Of a stretch of 64,000 nt of DNA, positions 55,303 through 63,548 are shown in pieces. Within the stretch, counting starts at the first letter, position 1, and each line of letters opens with the position of its first letter. The notes beneath the pieces are model-generated. The model worked only from the letters and a program-made list of their open reading frames with translations, did not search any database and was not told where the DNA came from. The DNA lies in contig CAWADL010000020.1 of assembly GCA_963780825.1 (NCBI GenBank), positions 356,556-420,555 on the forward strand. Reading direction: 5' to 3'. The position numbers and the translations under genes were made by a program. The stretch comes from Roseiarcus sp963780825 (GTDB taxonomy: Bacteria > Pseudomonadota > Alphaproteobacteria > Rhizobiales > Beijerinckiaceae).

Positions 55303-56003
55303 GCCGCCGGCCGCTCCGACCTGAGCGGTTTCTTGCGCAAAGCCGCGACGACCTCGCCGGCGATCGAGACGGCAATCTCCGCCGGGCTGACGGCGCCGAT
55401 GTCTAGGCCGATCGGTGCGTGGATGCGGGCGAGCGCGTCTTCGCCAAAACCCTCGGCGCGCATCCGCTCCAACCGTTTAGCGTGGGTTTTTCGCGAGCCG
55501 AGGGCGCCGATGTAGAAGCACTCGGCCTTCAGCGCGCGCGTGAGCGCCCGGTCGTCGATCTTGGGATCGTGCGTCAGCAGACAGATCGCGGTGAAGCGAT
55601 CGAGCGGGCGCTCCTCGAGCGCTTCGTCGGGCCATTGGGCGAGGACCGGCGTATCGGGAAAGCGCTCAGGGCTGGCAAAGGCGGTGCGCGGATCGATGAC
55701 GATCGGATCAAGGCCCGCGATGCGTGCGACCGGCGAGAGCGCTTGTGAGATATGCACGGCGCCAATCATCACCAACCGAACCGGCGGGACCTGCACGGTC
55801 AGGAAATAGCTTTCGCCGTCGCGCTCGACGGTCGTGCTTTTGCCGGCGCGCAGGGCTGTTTCGAGCTCCTCCGCCAAGGGATCGTCGCCGGCGCGTTCGG
55901 CTGCGACGAAGCGCTGCGACCCATCGGAAAGCTTGGTCGCCAACACGCATGCGCGACGCTCGCGCCGCGCTTCGTTCATCTGTTTGAGAAGCGCGAGCTT
56001 CAT
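55299..56003 (-). CDS. XdhC family protein, C-terminal Rossmann domain type
   Basis: XdhC proteins bring sulfurated molybdenum cofactor to xanthine-dehydrogenase-type enzymes. This 234-residue member has RLVMIGAVHISQALSPVARI, the Rossmann block, DPRTAFASPERFP, LLTHDPKIDDRAL, YIGALGSRKTHAKR and IGLDIGAVSPAEIAVSIAGE. It overlaps the N-terminal XdhC gene and the MoeA-like gene by four bases each. The split of XdhC into two adjacent genes is known from CO-dehydrogenase-type clusters (CoxI/CoxF). Confidence 0.87.
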   Translation of the reverse strand: MKLALLKQMNEARRERRACVLATKLSDGSQRFVAAERAGDDPLAEELETALRAGKSTTVERDGESYFLTVQVPPVRLVMIGAVHISQALSPVARIAGLDPIVIDPRTAFASPERFPDTPVLAQWPDEALEERPLDRFTAICLLTHDPKIDDRALTRALKAECFYIGALGSRKTHAKRLERMRAEGFGEDALARIHAPIGLDIGAVSPAEIAVSIAGEVVAALRKKPLRSERPAA

Positions 56004-56326
56004 CCCTCGACCCGCTCGACGTAGACTTTGATGCGGCCGCCGCAGGAAAGTCCGACCTTCCAGGCAGTCTCGTCGGCGACGCCGAATTCAAGCGTCTTCG
56101 ATTGACCGGAGGCGATCACATCGAGGGCCTCCTCGACGACGGCGCCCTCGACGCAGCCGCCGGAAACAGAACCGAGAAAGCGACCTTCGGAGTCGATGGC
56201 GAGATGCGAGCCGACGGGGCGCGGCGCCGAACCCCAAGTTTCGATGACCGTCGCGATCGCGACATCGCGACCTTCGGCTCGCCAGGTCTCGGCGGCGGTG
56301 AGGATGTCGTCATCGGCGAGCGCCAT
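56000..56326 (-). CDS. XdhC family protein, N-terminal domain
   Basis: A 108-residue protein carrying only the XdhC N-terminal (CoxI-like) domain: ETWGSAPRPVGSHLAIDSEG, SVSGGCVEGAVVEEAL and LEFGVADETAWKVGLSCGG. The conserved Cys in SGGCVEG and SCGG may handle sulfur or the cofactor. ATG 56326 follows GAGGAAAC. It opens the maturation operon XdhC-N, XdhC-C, MoeA-like, MocA-like. Confidence 0.87.
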   Translation of the reverse strand: MALADDDILTAAETWRAEGRDVAIATVIETWGSAPRPVGSHLAIDSEGRFLGSVSGGCVEGAVVEEALDVIASGQSKTLEFGVADETAWKVGLSCGGRIKVYVERVEG

Positions 56327-56388
56327 GGGGTTTCCTCGCGGGTTGGGGTTGCATTCATATAGGGTGCGCACGCGGGAACACGCAACGT

Positions 56389-56476
56389 CTGTAGATGCGG
56401 TCGTCGACCGCGTTCGGCGGGTGATCGTCGGGAAAGCGGCGATTATCGAAAGACCGGGTCGACGACCGCGGCTACA
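56389..56476. repeat. GTAG-class REP pair (family A, copy 5)
   Basis: The ends are CTGTAGATGCGGTCGTCGAC and GTCGACGACCGCGGCTACA. It lies between the upstream epimerase gene end and the XdhC-N start. Confidence 0.72.
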
Positions 56477-56485
56477 TCGGCTGCC

Positions 56486-57439
56486 TCAGGCCAACGCCGC
56501 CGAAGGCGAAACGAAGTCCGGATCATGCGCGAAGGGCGGCGGCCTGTTCTCGCGCAGGGCGTCGAGTACGGCGGCGAAATCGACCCGGGCGCGAAAGCCC
56601 AGAACGCGCTCCGCCAGGCCCGCGTCGTAGACGCGTCCAATCCGCGTTGGCAAATGCCAACCTTGTCGCGCGTAGAGCGCCGGCGCCTCGGGGTAGAGGC
56701 GCGCGATGACGCTGGCTGCGTCGCGTTTCAGCGCCTCGGCATCAGCGGGACGGAACGGCGTTGGCGCTGAGATGACGAACAGGCCGAAGCCGATCTCGAT
56801 CGCGCGCTCAAGCGCCAGCGCATGTGCGTCCGCGCAATCCTCGGCGGCCAACCGGCGATAGAGAAACTCGTTGGCTTTCAGGTTCGCGCCGCTGATGTCG
56901 CGATGCGTGTCATCGTCCTCAGGAAAGAAGCGGGCCGTGCGCAGGATCACGCAGGCGAGCCGGCGCTCCAGATGATGCATCCGGCACAGGCCTTCAGCCG
57001 CGAGCTTGGTGACGCCGTAGATGTTGCGAGGCTCCAACGGGCCGGCGGTTTCGTCGAGAAAAACGGCGGCGGCGCCCGTCTCGTCGCGAATGGCCTGGGA
57101 GATCATCAGCGAGGTGGTCGAGGTGAAAACGAAGCGTGCGCCGACCGCCGAGGCGGCTTCGAGCAGGTTGAGCGTGCCCGTGACGTTGGCGTCGATGAAG
57201 CTTTGTGAGGGGAAGCGCGCAATGTCGGGCTTGTGCAAAGCGCCGGCATGCACGACCGCATCGATGGCGAAATCGCCGAAGACTTGTTTGATAAGCGCAC
57301 TGTCGGCAACTGAGCCGACCACATCGGTGCGCGGCGACGGCGCAATGTCGAGACCGACGACGTCGTGGCCTTTCTCGCGCAGGCGCGGCGCGAGGAACCG
57401 GCCGAGCCAACCCGCCGCGCCGGTCAGCAACACCCGCAT
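56486..57439 (-). CDS. NAD-dependent epimerase/dehydratase family protein
   Basis: An extended SDR of 317 residues. LLTGAAGWLGRFLAPRLREK is the NAD-binding loop, VVHAGALHKPDIARFPSQS is typical of the sugar-epimerase group, and NIYGVTKLAAEGLCR provides the active-site YxxxK. The Thr-rich FTSTTSLMIS gives the Ser/Thr of the triad. It follows AraD1 by three bases on the same strand, so they should be co-transcribed. It may oxidise or epimerise a sugar or sugar acid in the same pathway. Confidence 0.86.
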   Translation of the reverse strand: MRVLLTGAAGWLGRFLAPRLREKGHDVVGLDIAPSPRTDVVGSVADSALIKQVFGDFAIDAVVHAGALHKPDIARFPSQSFIDANVTGTLNLLEAASAVGARFVFTSTTSLMISQAIRDETGAAAVFLDETAGPLEPRNIYGVTKLAAEGLCRMHHLERRLACVILRTARFFPEDDDTHRDISGANLKANEFLYRRLAAEDCADAHALALERAIEIGFGLFVISAPTPFRPADAEALKRDAASVIARLYPEAPALYARQGWHLPTRIGRVYDAGLAERVLGFRARVDFAAVLDALRENRPPPFAHDPDFVSPSAALA

Positions 57440-57442
57440 GGG

Positions 57443-58429
57443 TCAGAGCGCCGCCACGCGCGTCTTCGCCGCACGCGCGATTGTCAGCTTGTTGCGAAGC
57501 GGCAAGCCGAAGGCTTCGGATTCGATCTCGAAGACGTCGCCCTTCTCCGGCTTGATCCCATCGGAAAACGAGAGCGTCGCCGTGCCGAAGTAATGAACGT
57601 GCACGTCGCCGGGGCGGCGAAACAGCTCGTATTTGAAGTGATGCGCCTCCAGGTTGGCGATCGTGTGCGACATGTTCTGTTCGCCGGAGAGAAACGGCTT
57701 CTCCCACGCCACCGTCTTGCCGCGACGGATGCGCGACACGCCCTGCACGTCGAGCGGCAGGTCGCCGGTCAACAACTCGGGGCCGAAGCTCGAATGACGA
57801 AGCTTTGAATGCGCGAGATAGAGATAGTTCTGGCGTTCGGTGACGTGGTCGGAGAACTCGTTGCCGAGCGCAAAACCAATCCGGCGCGGCGCGCCGGCTT
57901 TGTCGATGAGATAGACGCCGACGATCTCCGGCTCTTCGCCGCCATCGAGCGCGAAAGCGGGGCTCGGCAAGTCGCCGCCGGGGGGGACGATGGTCGAGCC
58001 GTCGCCTTTGTAGAACCATTCCGGCTGCACGCCTTCTTTGCCCTTCGCCGGCTTGCCGTTTTCCAGGCCGAGCTTGAACATCTTCATCGAGTCGGTCAGC
58101 GTGGACGGGTCCTCCAGATTCTTGTGCATCTTGTCGCGGCCTTCAGCCGAGCCGAGATGGGTGAGCCCGGTGCCGGTCACGTAGACATGGGCGGGATCGG
58201 GATGATCGACGGGCGCGAGCACGCGTTTTTCTTTGTAGGCCGCGGCGAGATCGACCGCCTTGCCGACGCCGCGGTCGGCGATGAGCTTGCGCAAGCCGGC
58301 TTGGGCTTCGATTGCCTGCTCGGCAATTTGCAGCGTGGTGCGGGCGCCCTTGACGAGGCGACTCTCGCCGCGGGCAGTGACGACCAACGCGCGCTTGCCG
58401 TCTTCACCGATGATTTGTGCGAGCCGCAT
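57443..58429 (-). CDS. AraD1 family protein (fumarylacetoacetate-hydrolase fold)
   Basis: A 328-residue FAH-fold protein starting MRLAQIIGEDGKRALVV. VTGTGLTHLGSAEGRDKMHK, LGLENGKPAKGKEGVQPEWF and EPEIVGVYLIDKAGAPRRIG are typical of the AraD1/GguC group. In known oxidative pentose pathways this type acts on 2-keto-3-deoxy sugar acids; other members sit beside sugar importers. An ALDH of the matching type is 4 kb away and an RbsABC-like importer elsewhere in the window, so a non-phosphorylative sugar route is likely, though substrate is unproven. Confidence 0.85.
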   Translation of the reverse strand: MRLAQIIGEDGKRALVVTARGESRLVKGARTTLQIAEQAIEAQAGLRKLIADRGVGKAVDLAAAYKEKRVLAPVDHPDPAHVYVTGTGLTHLGSAEGRDKMHKNLEDPSTLTDSMKMFKLGLENGKPAKGKEGVQPEWFYKGDGSTIVPPGGDLPSPAFALDGGEEPEIVGVYLIDKAGAPRRIGFALGNEFSDHVTERQNYLYLAHSKLRHSSFGPELLTGDLPLDVQGVSRIRRGKTVAWEKPFLSGEQNMSHTIANLEAHHFKYELFRRPGDVHVHYFGTATLSFSDGIKPEKGDVFEIESEAFGLPLRNKLTIARAAKTRVAAL

Positions 58430-58528
58430 CCGTTTCCCCCTGTGATTTCCAACGTGAGCGTTTGCGTGAAGCGCGCGCGTTTCGCAAGCGGTCGCGACGA
58501 CCTACGTTGCACACTCTAGAAAACAGAA

Positions 58529-58560
58529 AGCCTCCGTTGGGCGCAGACCCAACGGAGGCT
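58529..58560 (-). terminator. Strong terminator hairpin after the DUF2852 gene
   Basis: A perfect 13-bp stem (AGCCTCCGTTGGG and its complement) with a six-base loop lies 40 bases after the DUF2852 stop. On the minus strand TTTCTGTTTTC follows. On the plus strand GATTTG follows. Confidence 0.85.
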
Positions 58561-58600
58561 GATTTGTAGAACCTTAGCTCGTTCCCAAGAAGCGAGCCGC

Positions 58601-59098
58601 TTAAGCCCCAGTCTTTCCGCGACGCTCGCTCATGAACCGATCGAACTCCTCGCGGTCCTTTGCTTTGCGTACCGTGTCCAGCCACTCCGCGAATTCACGG
58701 TGCGCGTTGTCGAGCCGACGGCGCTCCTCTTCGAGGCGGTCGAGTTCGGCGCTCTTCCATTGATCGAAGGCGTGATTGCCCGTGGAGGAGGCGAAACCGC
58801 GCGGCCATGTCGTGGTCCACGACTTCGGCGACCCGCTGGAAAAGCCGCCCATCGCCGACCGCGCTTTGCCATAGGCCCCCGCGGCGACCGTCTGCAGGTC
58901 CGGTCCGTTGGTTTTGCGCTGCCAGTATTTGAAACCGAGAATCGCCAGCCCGATCGGCCAGAAGATCATGAAACCAAGAACCATGGCGATGAGCTCGACC
59001 GGCGTCCACCGGCTGCCCGCGCATCCCATCGACCAGGGGCCTGAGCCGAAGCCGCCGCCGGAGTTCGAGTTTTCGAATGCGCCTTGCGTAGTGCTCAT
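58601..59098 (-). CDS. DUF2852 domain-containing membrane protein
   Basis: A 165-residue protein with one long hydrophobic segment (TPVELIAMVLGFMIFWPIGL) and then FKYWQRKTNG. The C-terminal half is charged and helical (EERRRLDNAHREFAEWLDTV and KAKDREEFDRFMSER), the DUF2852 pattern. ATG 59098 follows GGGAGG. Function is unknown. It is single-gene, divergent from the Deg protease and closed by a strong terminator. Confidence 0.84.
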   Translation of the reverse strand: MSTTQGAFENSNSGGGFGSGPWSMGCAGSRWTPVELIAMVLGFMIFWPIGLAILGFKYWQRKTNGPDLQTVAAGAYGKARSAMGGFSSGSPKSWTTTWPRGFASSTGNHAFDQWKSAELDRLEEERRRLDNAHREFAEWLDTVRKAKDREEFDRFMSERRGKTGA

Positions 59099-59285
59099 GA
59101 AAGAGCCTCCCAAAGAACGGCTCGGCCGATGTGACGGCGCGAAGCCAGCCACCTCAAGATCGTCCCGCCGCGGCTGCCCCGCAAGAGGACGCCAACATTA
59201 ATTTCGCGCGGTATTCGCCCGGCGGGTCGCCTTTGCGAAAACGACATCGCGAATTATATGCGCGCGACTCATAAGGAGGATTAGC

Positions 59286-60686
59286 TTGCTTCGCATCGCC
59301 GTAGCCGTTTTGGCTTTCTTCAGCGCCGCGGCGTTCGCGGACGAACGCACGGTCCCGGATAACCCGGCGCAAGTCCATCTCTCCTTCGCCCCCATTGTCT
59401 CGAAGGTGCGCCCGGGCGTCGTCAACGTCTATGCCTCGCGGGTCGATACGATGCCGCGCAACCCCTTGTTCGATGACCCGTTTTTCCGCCATTTCTTCGG
59501 CGAGCCCGGCCAGGAGCAGAATCATCGCGTGGCCCAATCGCTGGGCTCCGGCGTCATCGTCGACTCGAGCGGTCTGGTCGTGACCAACCACCATGTCATT
59601 GAGGGGATGACCGAGGTGAAGGTGGCGCTTTCGGATCGCCGCGAATACGAGGCCGATATCGTGTTGCGCGACCCGCGCACCGATCTGGCGGTGCTCAAAA
59701 TGAAGGGCGGCGAGAACTTTCCGGTTCTCGATCTCGGCAATTCTGACGCGATCGAGGTGGGCGATTTCGTGATCGCGATCGGCAATCCGTTCGGCGTGGG
59801 GCAGACGGTGACGCAGGGGATCGTCTCCGCGCTCGCCCGCACGCAGGTCGGCGTCAACGACTATGGCTTCTTCATTCAAACCGACGCCGCCATCAATCCC
59901 GGCAACTCGGGGGGCGCGCTGGTCGATACTTATGGGCGGCTCGTTGGCATCAACTCGGCGATCTACTCGCGATCCGGCGGCAGCATGGGCATCGGCTTCG
60001 CGATCCCCGTTAATATGGTCAAGAGCGTTGTGGCCACGGCGAAATCCGGGGGAACGGTCGTCAAGCGGCCCTATCTCGGCGCCAAATTGCAGAACGTGAC
60101 CAAGGACATCGCGGATACCCTCGGGCTGGACCGTCCGATCGGGGCTGTCGTCGCCAGCATCGAACCCAAATCGCCTGCGGCGGACGCCGGATTGAAGCGC
60201 GGGGATGTCATTCTGCAGGTCGACGGGCGACCGGTGGAGGACGCGGGCGGGGTGGATTTCCGGCTTGGCGTCCGCCCGATCGGCGGCGTCGCTTCGCTTT
60301 CGGTTTCGCGCGAGGGCAAAACCATCCTCATCCCGCTGACGCTTCGCTCGGCGCCGGAGACGACGCCGCGCGCGGCTGTGCGGCTGAAGAGCCGTTCGCC
60401 GTTGCAGGGGGCGCTGGTGGCCAACCTTTCGCCGGCGGTGCTCGACGAACTCTCGGTGGATTCGGAGAAGCTTCAGGCGACCGAGGGCGTCATTGTAACG
60501 GATGTCGCCGCCAACACGCCGGCGGCGGACTTCGGGTTGAAGAAGGGTGACGTCATCGTCGACGTCAACGGCGCGGCGATCCACGACACCACTGGACTTG
60601 TGGATGCGACCGCGCAGCACGCGCGCTCCTGGGATCTGACGATCGCGCGAAATGGGCAGACAATCAGGACAAGGATCGGTTTTTGA
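59286..60686 (+). CDS. Deg/HtrA-type periplasmic serine protease
   Basis: A protein-quality-control protease of 466 residues with signal peptide (LRIAVAVLAFFSAAAFA), trypsin-like domain and two PDZ domains. The catalytic triad is visible: His103 in TNHHVIEG, Asp133 in DPRTDLAVLK and Ser208 in INPGNSGGALVD. PDZ1 starts about residue 275 (YLGAKLQNVTKDI) and PDZ2 about 380. The TTG start at 59286 is supported by AAGGAGGATTAGC, a strong Shine-Dalgarno. It is of the DegQ/MucD type. A GTAG-class repeat lies between it and convergent minE. Confidence 0.92.
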   Translation: MLRIAVAVLAFFSAAAFADERTVPDNPAQVHLSFAPIVSKVRPGVVNVYASRVDTMPRNPLFDDPFFRHFFGEPGQEQNHRVAQSLGSGVIVDSSGLVVTNHHVIEGMTEVKVALSDRREYEADIVLRDPRTDLAVLKMKGGENFPVLDLGNSDAIEVGDFVIAIGNPFGVGQTVTQGIVSALARTQVGVNDYGFFIQTDAAINPGNSGGALVDTYGRLVGINSAIYSRSGGSMGIGFAIPVNMVKSVVATAKSGGTVVKRPYLGAKLQNVTKDIADTLGLDRPIGAVVASIEPKSPAADAGLKRGDVILQVDGRPVEDAGGVDFRLGVRPIGGVASLSVSREGKTILIPLTLRSAPETTPRAAVRLKSRSPLQGALVANLSPAVLDELSVDSEKLQATEGVIVTDVAANTPAADFGLKKGDVIVDVNGAAIHDTTGLVDATAQHARSWDLTIARNGQTIRTRIGF

Positions 60687-60703
60687 CTGTCAGCAGCGGC
60701 GTA

Positions 60704-60789
60704 CTGTAGCCGCGGTCGCTGACCGCGGACGTCCAAGCGCAGCCGAGTTTCGATCATCGAAACACCGCGGTCAACGAGCGCAGCTACAG
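60704..60789. repeat. GTAG-class REP pair (family A, copy 6)
   Basis: The left arm is CTGTAGCCGCGGTCGCTGAC and the right arm ends GGTCAACGAGCGCAGCTACA, slightly drifted. It lies between convergent degP-type and minE genes. Confidence 0.75.
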
Positions 60790-60796
60790 GCGCGGC

Positions 60797-61105
60797 TTAC
60801 GCCGCCGATGTCATCGGCGCCGACTTCGCCGGGGCGCGCCGCTTGCCGTCGCCGACGATGCTCTCCTTCGGGATTTCCACGTCAATCTCGAGCGTCGACA
60901 CCGCAGCGTCGTGATCCATCTTGACCATGATCTTACCGGGATCGACCTGGATGTGGCGCAGCACGGTGGCAATGATCTCGCCGCGCAGCTTGCCCAGCAG
61001 ATCCTCCGGCCCGAGCGCCACGCGCTCGTGCGCGAGCAGGATTTGCAAGCGCTCGCGCGCCACCGGCGCGGAACCGCGCGCCTTGAACAATTGGAAGAGC
61101 TTCAT
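60797..61105 (-). CDS. minE: Cell division topological specificity factor MinE
   Basis: Drives MinD off the membrane and gives the pole-to-pole oscillation that places the division septum. The 102-residue protein has SAPVARERLQILLAHER as the MinD-binding region, LGKLRGEIIATVLRHIQVDP as the dimer core and the family LEIDVEIP strand. It overlaps minD by four bases and ends the minCDE operon. Confidence 0.94.
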   Translation of the reverse strand: MKLFQLFKARGSAPVARERLQILLAHERVALGPEDLLGKLRGEIIATVLRHIQVDPGKIMVKMDHDAAVSTLEIDVEIPKESIVGDGKRRAPAKSAPMTSAA

Positions 61106-61917
61106 GCAGCCCTCCGGTTGAACAAGCGGCTGAGGAACGGCCGCTTCTCCACGGGCAGTACGAGCGGCAACGCTTCGCCGGCAAGCCGACGCGCCGCATC
61201 CTTGTAGGCCTTGGCCGCAACACTGACGCCACCGTTCATCGTGATCGGCGCGCCGATGTTGGAGGCGCGCAGGATATCTTCGCTTTCGGGGATGATGCCG
61301 ATCAGCGGCACCGAGAGAATCTCCAGGACGTCGGCGACGCTGAGCATCTCGCCGCGCGCAGAGCGCTGCGCGTCGAAGCGGGTGAGCAACAGATGCTTGT
61401 CGATCTGCTGGCCGTTTTCAGCGCGATGCGTGCGCGAATCGAGCAGACCGATGATGCGGTCGAAGTCGCGCACCGAGGAGACCTCCGGATTGCAGACGAC
61501 GACGGCCTTGTCAGCAAAGCGCATGGCGAGCAGCGCGCCGCGCTCGATGCCGGCGGGGCTGTCGCAGACCACCCAATCGAAGGTTTGGCGGAGATCGTTG
61601 ATCACCCGCTCGACGCCTTCGTCGGTCAGCGCGTCCTTGTCGCGTGTCTGCGAGGCGGCGAGCAGATAGAGCGTCTCGACCCGCTTGTCGCGGATCAACG
61701 CCTGGCTGAGCTTGGCGTCGCCCTGCGCGACATTGATAAAGTCGTAGACGACACGCCGCTCGGCGCCGAGCACGAGGTCGAGATTGCGTAGCCCAACGTC
61801 GAAATCGACGACGCAGACGCGTTTGCCGTGTTCGGCGAGCGCGGCGCCGAGAGCGGCGGTCGAAGTCGTCTTGCCGACCCCGCCCTTACCAGATGTTACA
61901 ACGATGACCTCGCCCAT
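61102..61917 (-). CDS. minD: Septum site-determining ATPase MinD
   Basis: A membrane-cycling ParA-type ATPase of 271 residues. The deviant Walker A is TSGKGGVGKTTSTAALGAAL at about residues 9-28, Walker A' VDFDVGLRNLDLVLG, and DWVVCDSPAGIERG holds the Walker B region. VVCNPEVSSVRDFDRIIGLL and IPLIGIIPES-like VPLIGIIPESEDILRAS follow, and a C-terminal amphipathic tail (RPFLSRLFNR) is the membrane-targeting sequence. It sits between minC and minE. Confidence 0.96.
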   Translation of the reverse strand: MGEVIVVTSGKGGVGKTTSTAALGAALAEHGKRVCVVDFDVGLRNLDLVLGAERRVVYDFINVAQGDAKLSQALIRDKRVETLYLLAASQTRDKDALTDEGVERVINDLRQTFDWVVCDSPAGIERGALLAMRFADKAVVVCNPEVSSVRDFDRIIGLLDSRTHRAENGQQIDKHLLLTRFDAQRSARGEMLSVADVLEILSVPLIGIIPESEDILRASNIGAPITMNGGVSVAAKAYKDAARRLAGEALPLVLPVEKRPFLSRLFNRRAA

Positions 61918-61933
61918 GCGCTGAATCCCTTTC

Positions 61934-62746
61934 TCAGTTCAGGACGCGAATTTTGATCCGGCCGTTTTCGAGGCTCGCCTCGATCGCGGCGCCCTCGAAT
62001 TTCGGATCCAAGTCTTCCGCCGTCACGAACGCTTCCCCGATACACAAAAGCTCCGCCCGGGCCTCGCGGCAGAATATGCGGGCATCCAGGGCGCCTGCGA
62101 CGCCAGCGAATACCCGGCCCTGCAAGGCGCCATAGATGTGCACCGTGCCGCCCGCGACGATTTCGGCGCCCGAGGCAACCCGGCCCATCACGGTGACATC
62201 GCCGTCGAGATGCATGATCTTCTGGCCGGACCGCAGATTGCCATCGTGATAATGATTGCCGCGCGGCGGGGCATTCGCAGTGGTCGGCTCGGGGGCCTCC
62301 GGCGCTGTTTCGTCAGGGGCCTTCTCGGCTTTCGCGGGCTCAGGCTGCTCGACCGCGTCGTCGCTGATGGCTGACTCGGAAGCTTTCTCGGGGATCTCAA
62401 CGGTCTCTTCGCCGAGAAGTTTGTCGACATTAGCCTCGCGCCCGCCGTTCACGATCGGCGGGAGATGCGGGCCGATCAAGGTCGGGCTTGTGTTCTCGAC
62501 CGCCATCACGCGGATATGACGCAAGGCCAATTGGCTCAGCAGAGTGCGGTACTCTTTCAGCGAGATCGTCAGACCGCCCATTTGCAGAATGACAGGCTTT
62601 GCGGAAAAGAAATTGGGCGTGCGGGCGAGCCACTCGTCGAGCGCGGCGTACCAATCTTTCAAAGGCGCCTTGGGCTCGAGCACGAAGGCCAGGAGCGAAC
62701 GAGCGCCTAAACTGATCGCCGAACTTCGCCCGACATGCGCGTTCAT
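61934..62746 (-). CDS. minC: Septum formation inhibitor MinC
   Basis: Inhibits FtsZ assembly away from midcell. The 270-residue protein has an N-terminal domain (FVLEPKAPLKDWYAALDEWL) and a C-terminal beta-helix with GDVTVMGRVASGAEIVAGG and HIYGALQGRVFAG, the MinD- and septum-binding part. A Glu/Ala/Pro-rich linker of about 60 residues joins them. It is the first gene of the minCDE operon, with 16 bases to minD. Confidence 0.94.
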   Translation of the reverse strand: MNAHVGRSSAISLGARSLLAFVLEPKAPLKDWYAALDEWLARTPNFFSAKPVILQMGGLTISLKEYRTLLSQLALRHIRVMAVENTSPTLIGPHLPPIVNGGREANVDKLLGEETVEIPEKASESAISDDAVEQPEPAKAEKAPDETAPEAPEPTTANAPPRGNHYHDGNLRSGQKIMHLDGDVTVMGRVASGAEIVAGGTVHIYGALQGRVFAGVAGALDARIFCREARAELLCIGEAFVTAEDLDPKFEGAAIEASLENGRIKIRVLN

Positions 62747-62875
62747 GTTTGTTTCTACCCGGTGACCGCTCGTTAACGTTCATGACGCGACAATCGTTAG
62801 CGCTGGGTTAACAAGGCGGTTACAGTTCTCTTTTTGATACAAATCGCGACGGATTATCTCGGCGCCGATCGCCAA

Positions 62876-63205
62876 TCAGGGCGGCCCCTCGCGTTTGGAC
62901 AAGGCGTCGATGTCCTCCAGGCGGCGAGCCCAGAAAGCCAGCATTACATTCAACCATGAGCCGACGTCGGTCAGCGGCCGAGGGTCGAAGTGATAATGGC
63001 GCTCACGGCCGCGCCGTTCGATCCGCACGAGACCCGCCAGGCGCAACACCTGCAGATGCTCGGCGACCGCTGGACGTCCGATCGGCATGTCGGCTGCGAG
63101 CTCCGAGGCCGAGCGGGCGCCGGTTCGCAACTCCATCAGCAGGCGACGGCGCATGGGGTGCGCGAGCGCCGCAAAAGCATCCGAAGTGTTCTCGGTGACG
63201 GCCAC
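62876..63205 (-). CDS. ArsR-family transcriptional regulator
   Basis: A 109-residue winged-helix repressor. LAHPMRRRLLMELRTGARSA and the recognition part IGRPAVAEHLQVLRLAGLVR are typical, followed by RRGRERHYHFDP. No metal-binding CxC motif is seen, so it probably senses another signal. GTG 63205 is supported by GGGAG upstream; ATG 63220 gives five more residues and is also possible. A perfect palindrome lies just upstream and is probably its own operator. The downstream target gene is not obvious. Confidence 0.83.
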   Translation of the reverse strand: MAVTENTSDAFAALAHPMRRRLLMELRTGARSASELAADMPIGRPAVAEHLQVLRLAGLVRIERRGRERHYHFDPRPLTDVGSWLNVMLAFWARRLEDIDALSKREGPP

Positions 63206-63220
63206 AGGCCCGGCTCCCAT

Positions 63221-63548
63221 CCACGATCGCCAATATGTCGGAGATTTCCGACATATCAACCCGAACCGGTTGCGGGATCACGGACCACCGAGCCGTTTGC
63301 GGGGAGCCCCAGCATTGCTGCAGATTGAAATATCGTGATGATTTTGTTACCGAATTACTTGAGATGGTATGCGCGATTCGCCGCGAAAAAAATCGCCCAG
63401 CCCCGCGTTGCACGCCTGAAAACCGCGTGGTACCTGACCGCCGCCGCGAGACGGGAAACGCTCGGCGCGTGGCGGAATTTCGCGGGGGAGCGCAAGGGCG
63501 CCTGGCGTGAGCCAGCGACGACATTCTCCTCCCTACAAGGGCTGAAAC
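63221..63548. other. Intergenic region between ArsR and atpH
   Basis: It holds the ArsR palindrome and should hold the promoter for the atp operon. Several open frames on both strands cross it and overlap atpH in other frames; none is convincing. No clear promoter boxes were fixed. Confidence 0.35.
63233..63256. promoter_or_regulatory. ArsR operator palindrome
   Basis: ATATGTCGGA and TCCGACATAT flank a four-base centre, forming a 24-base perfect inverted repeat. It lies 13 to 28 bases upstream of the ArsR start codon, the usual position for autorepression. Confidence 0.72.
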
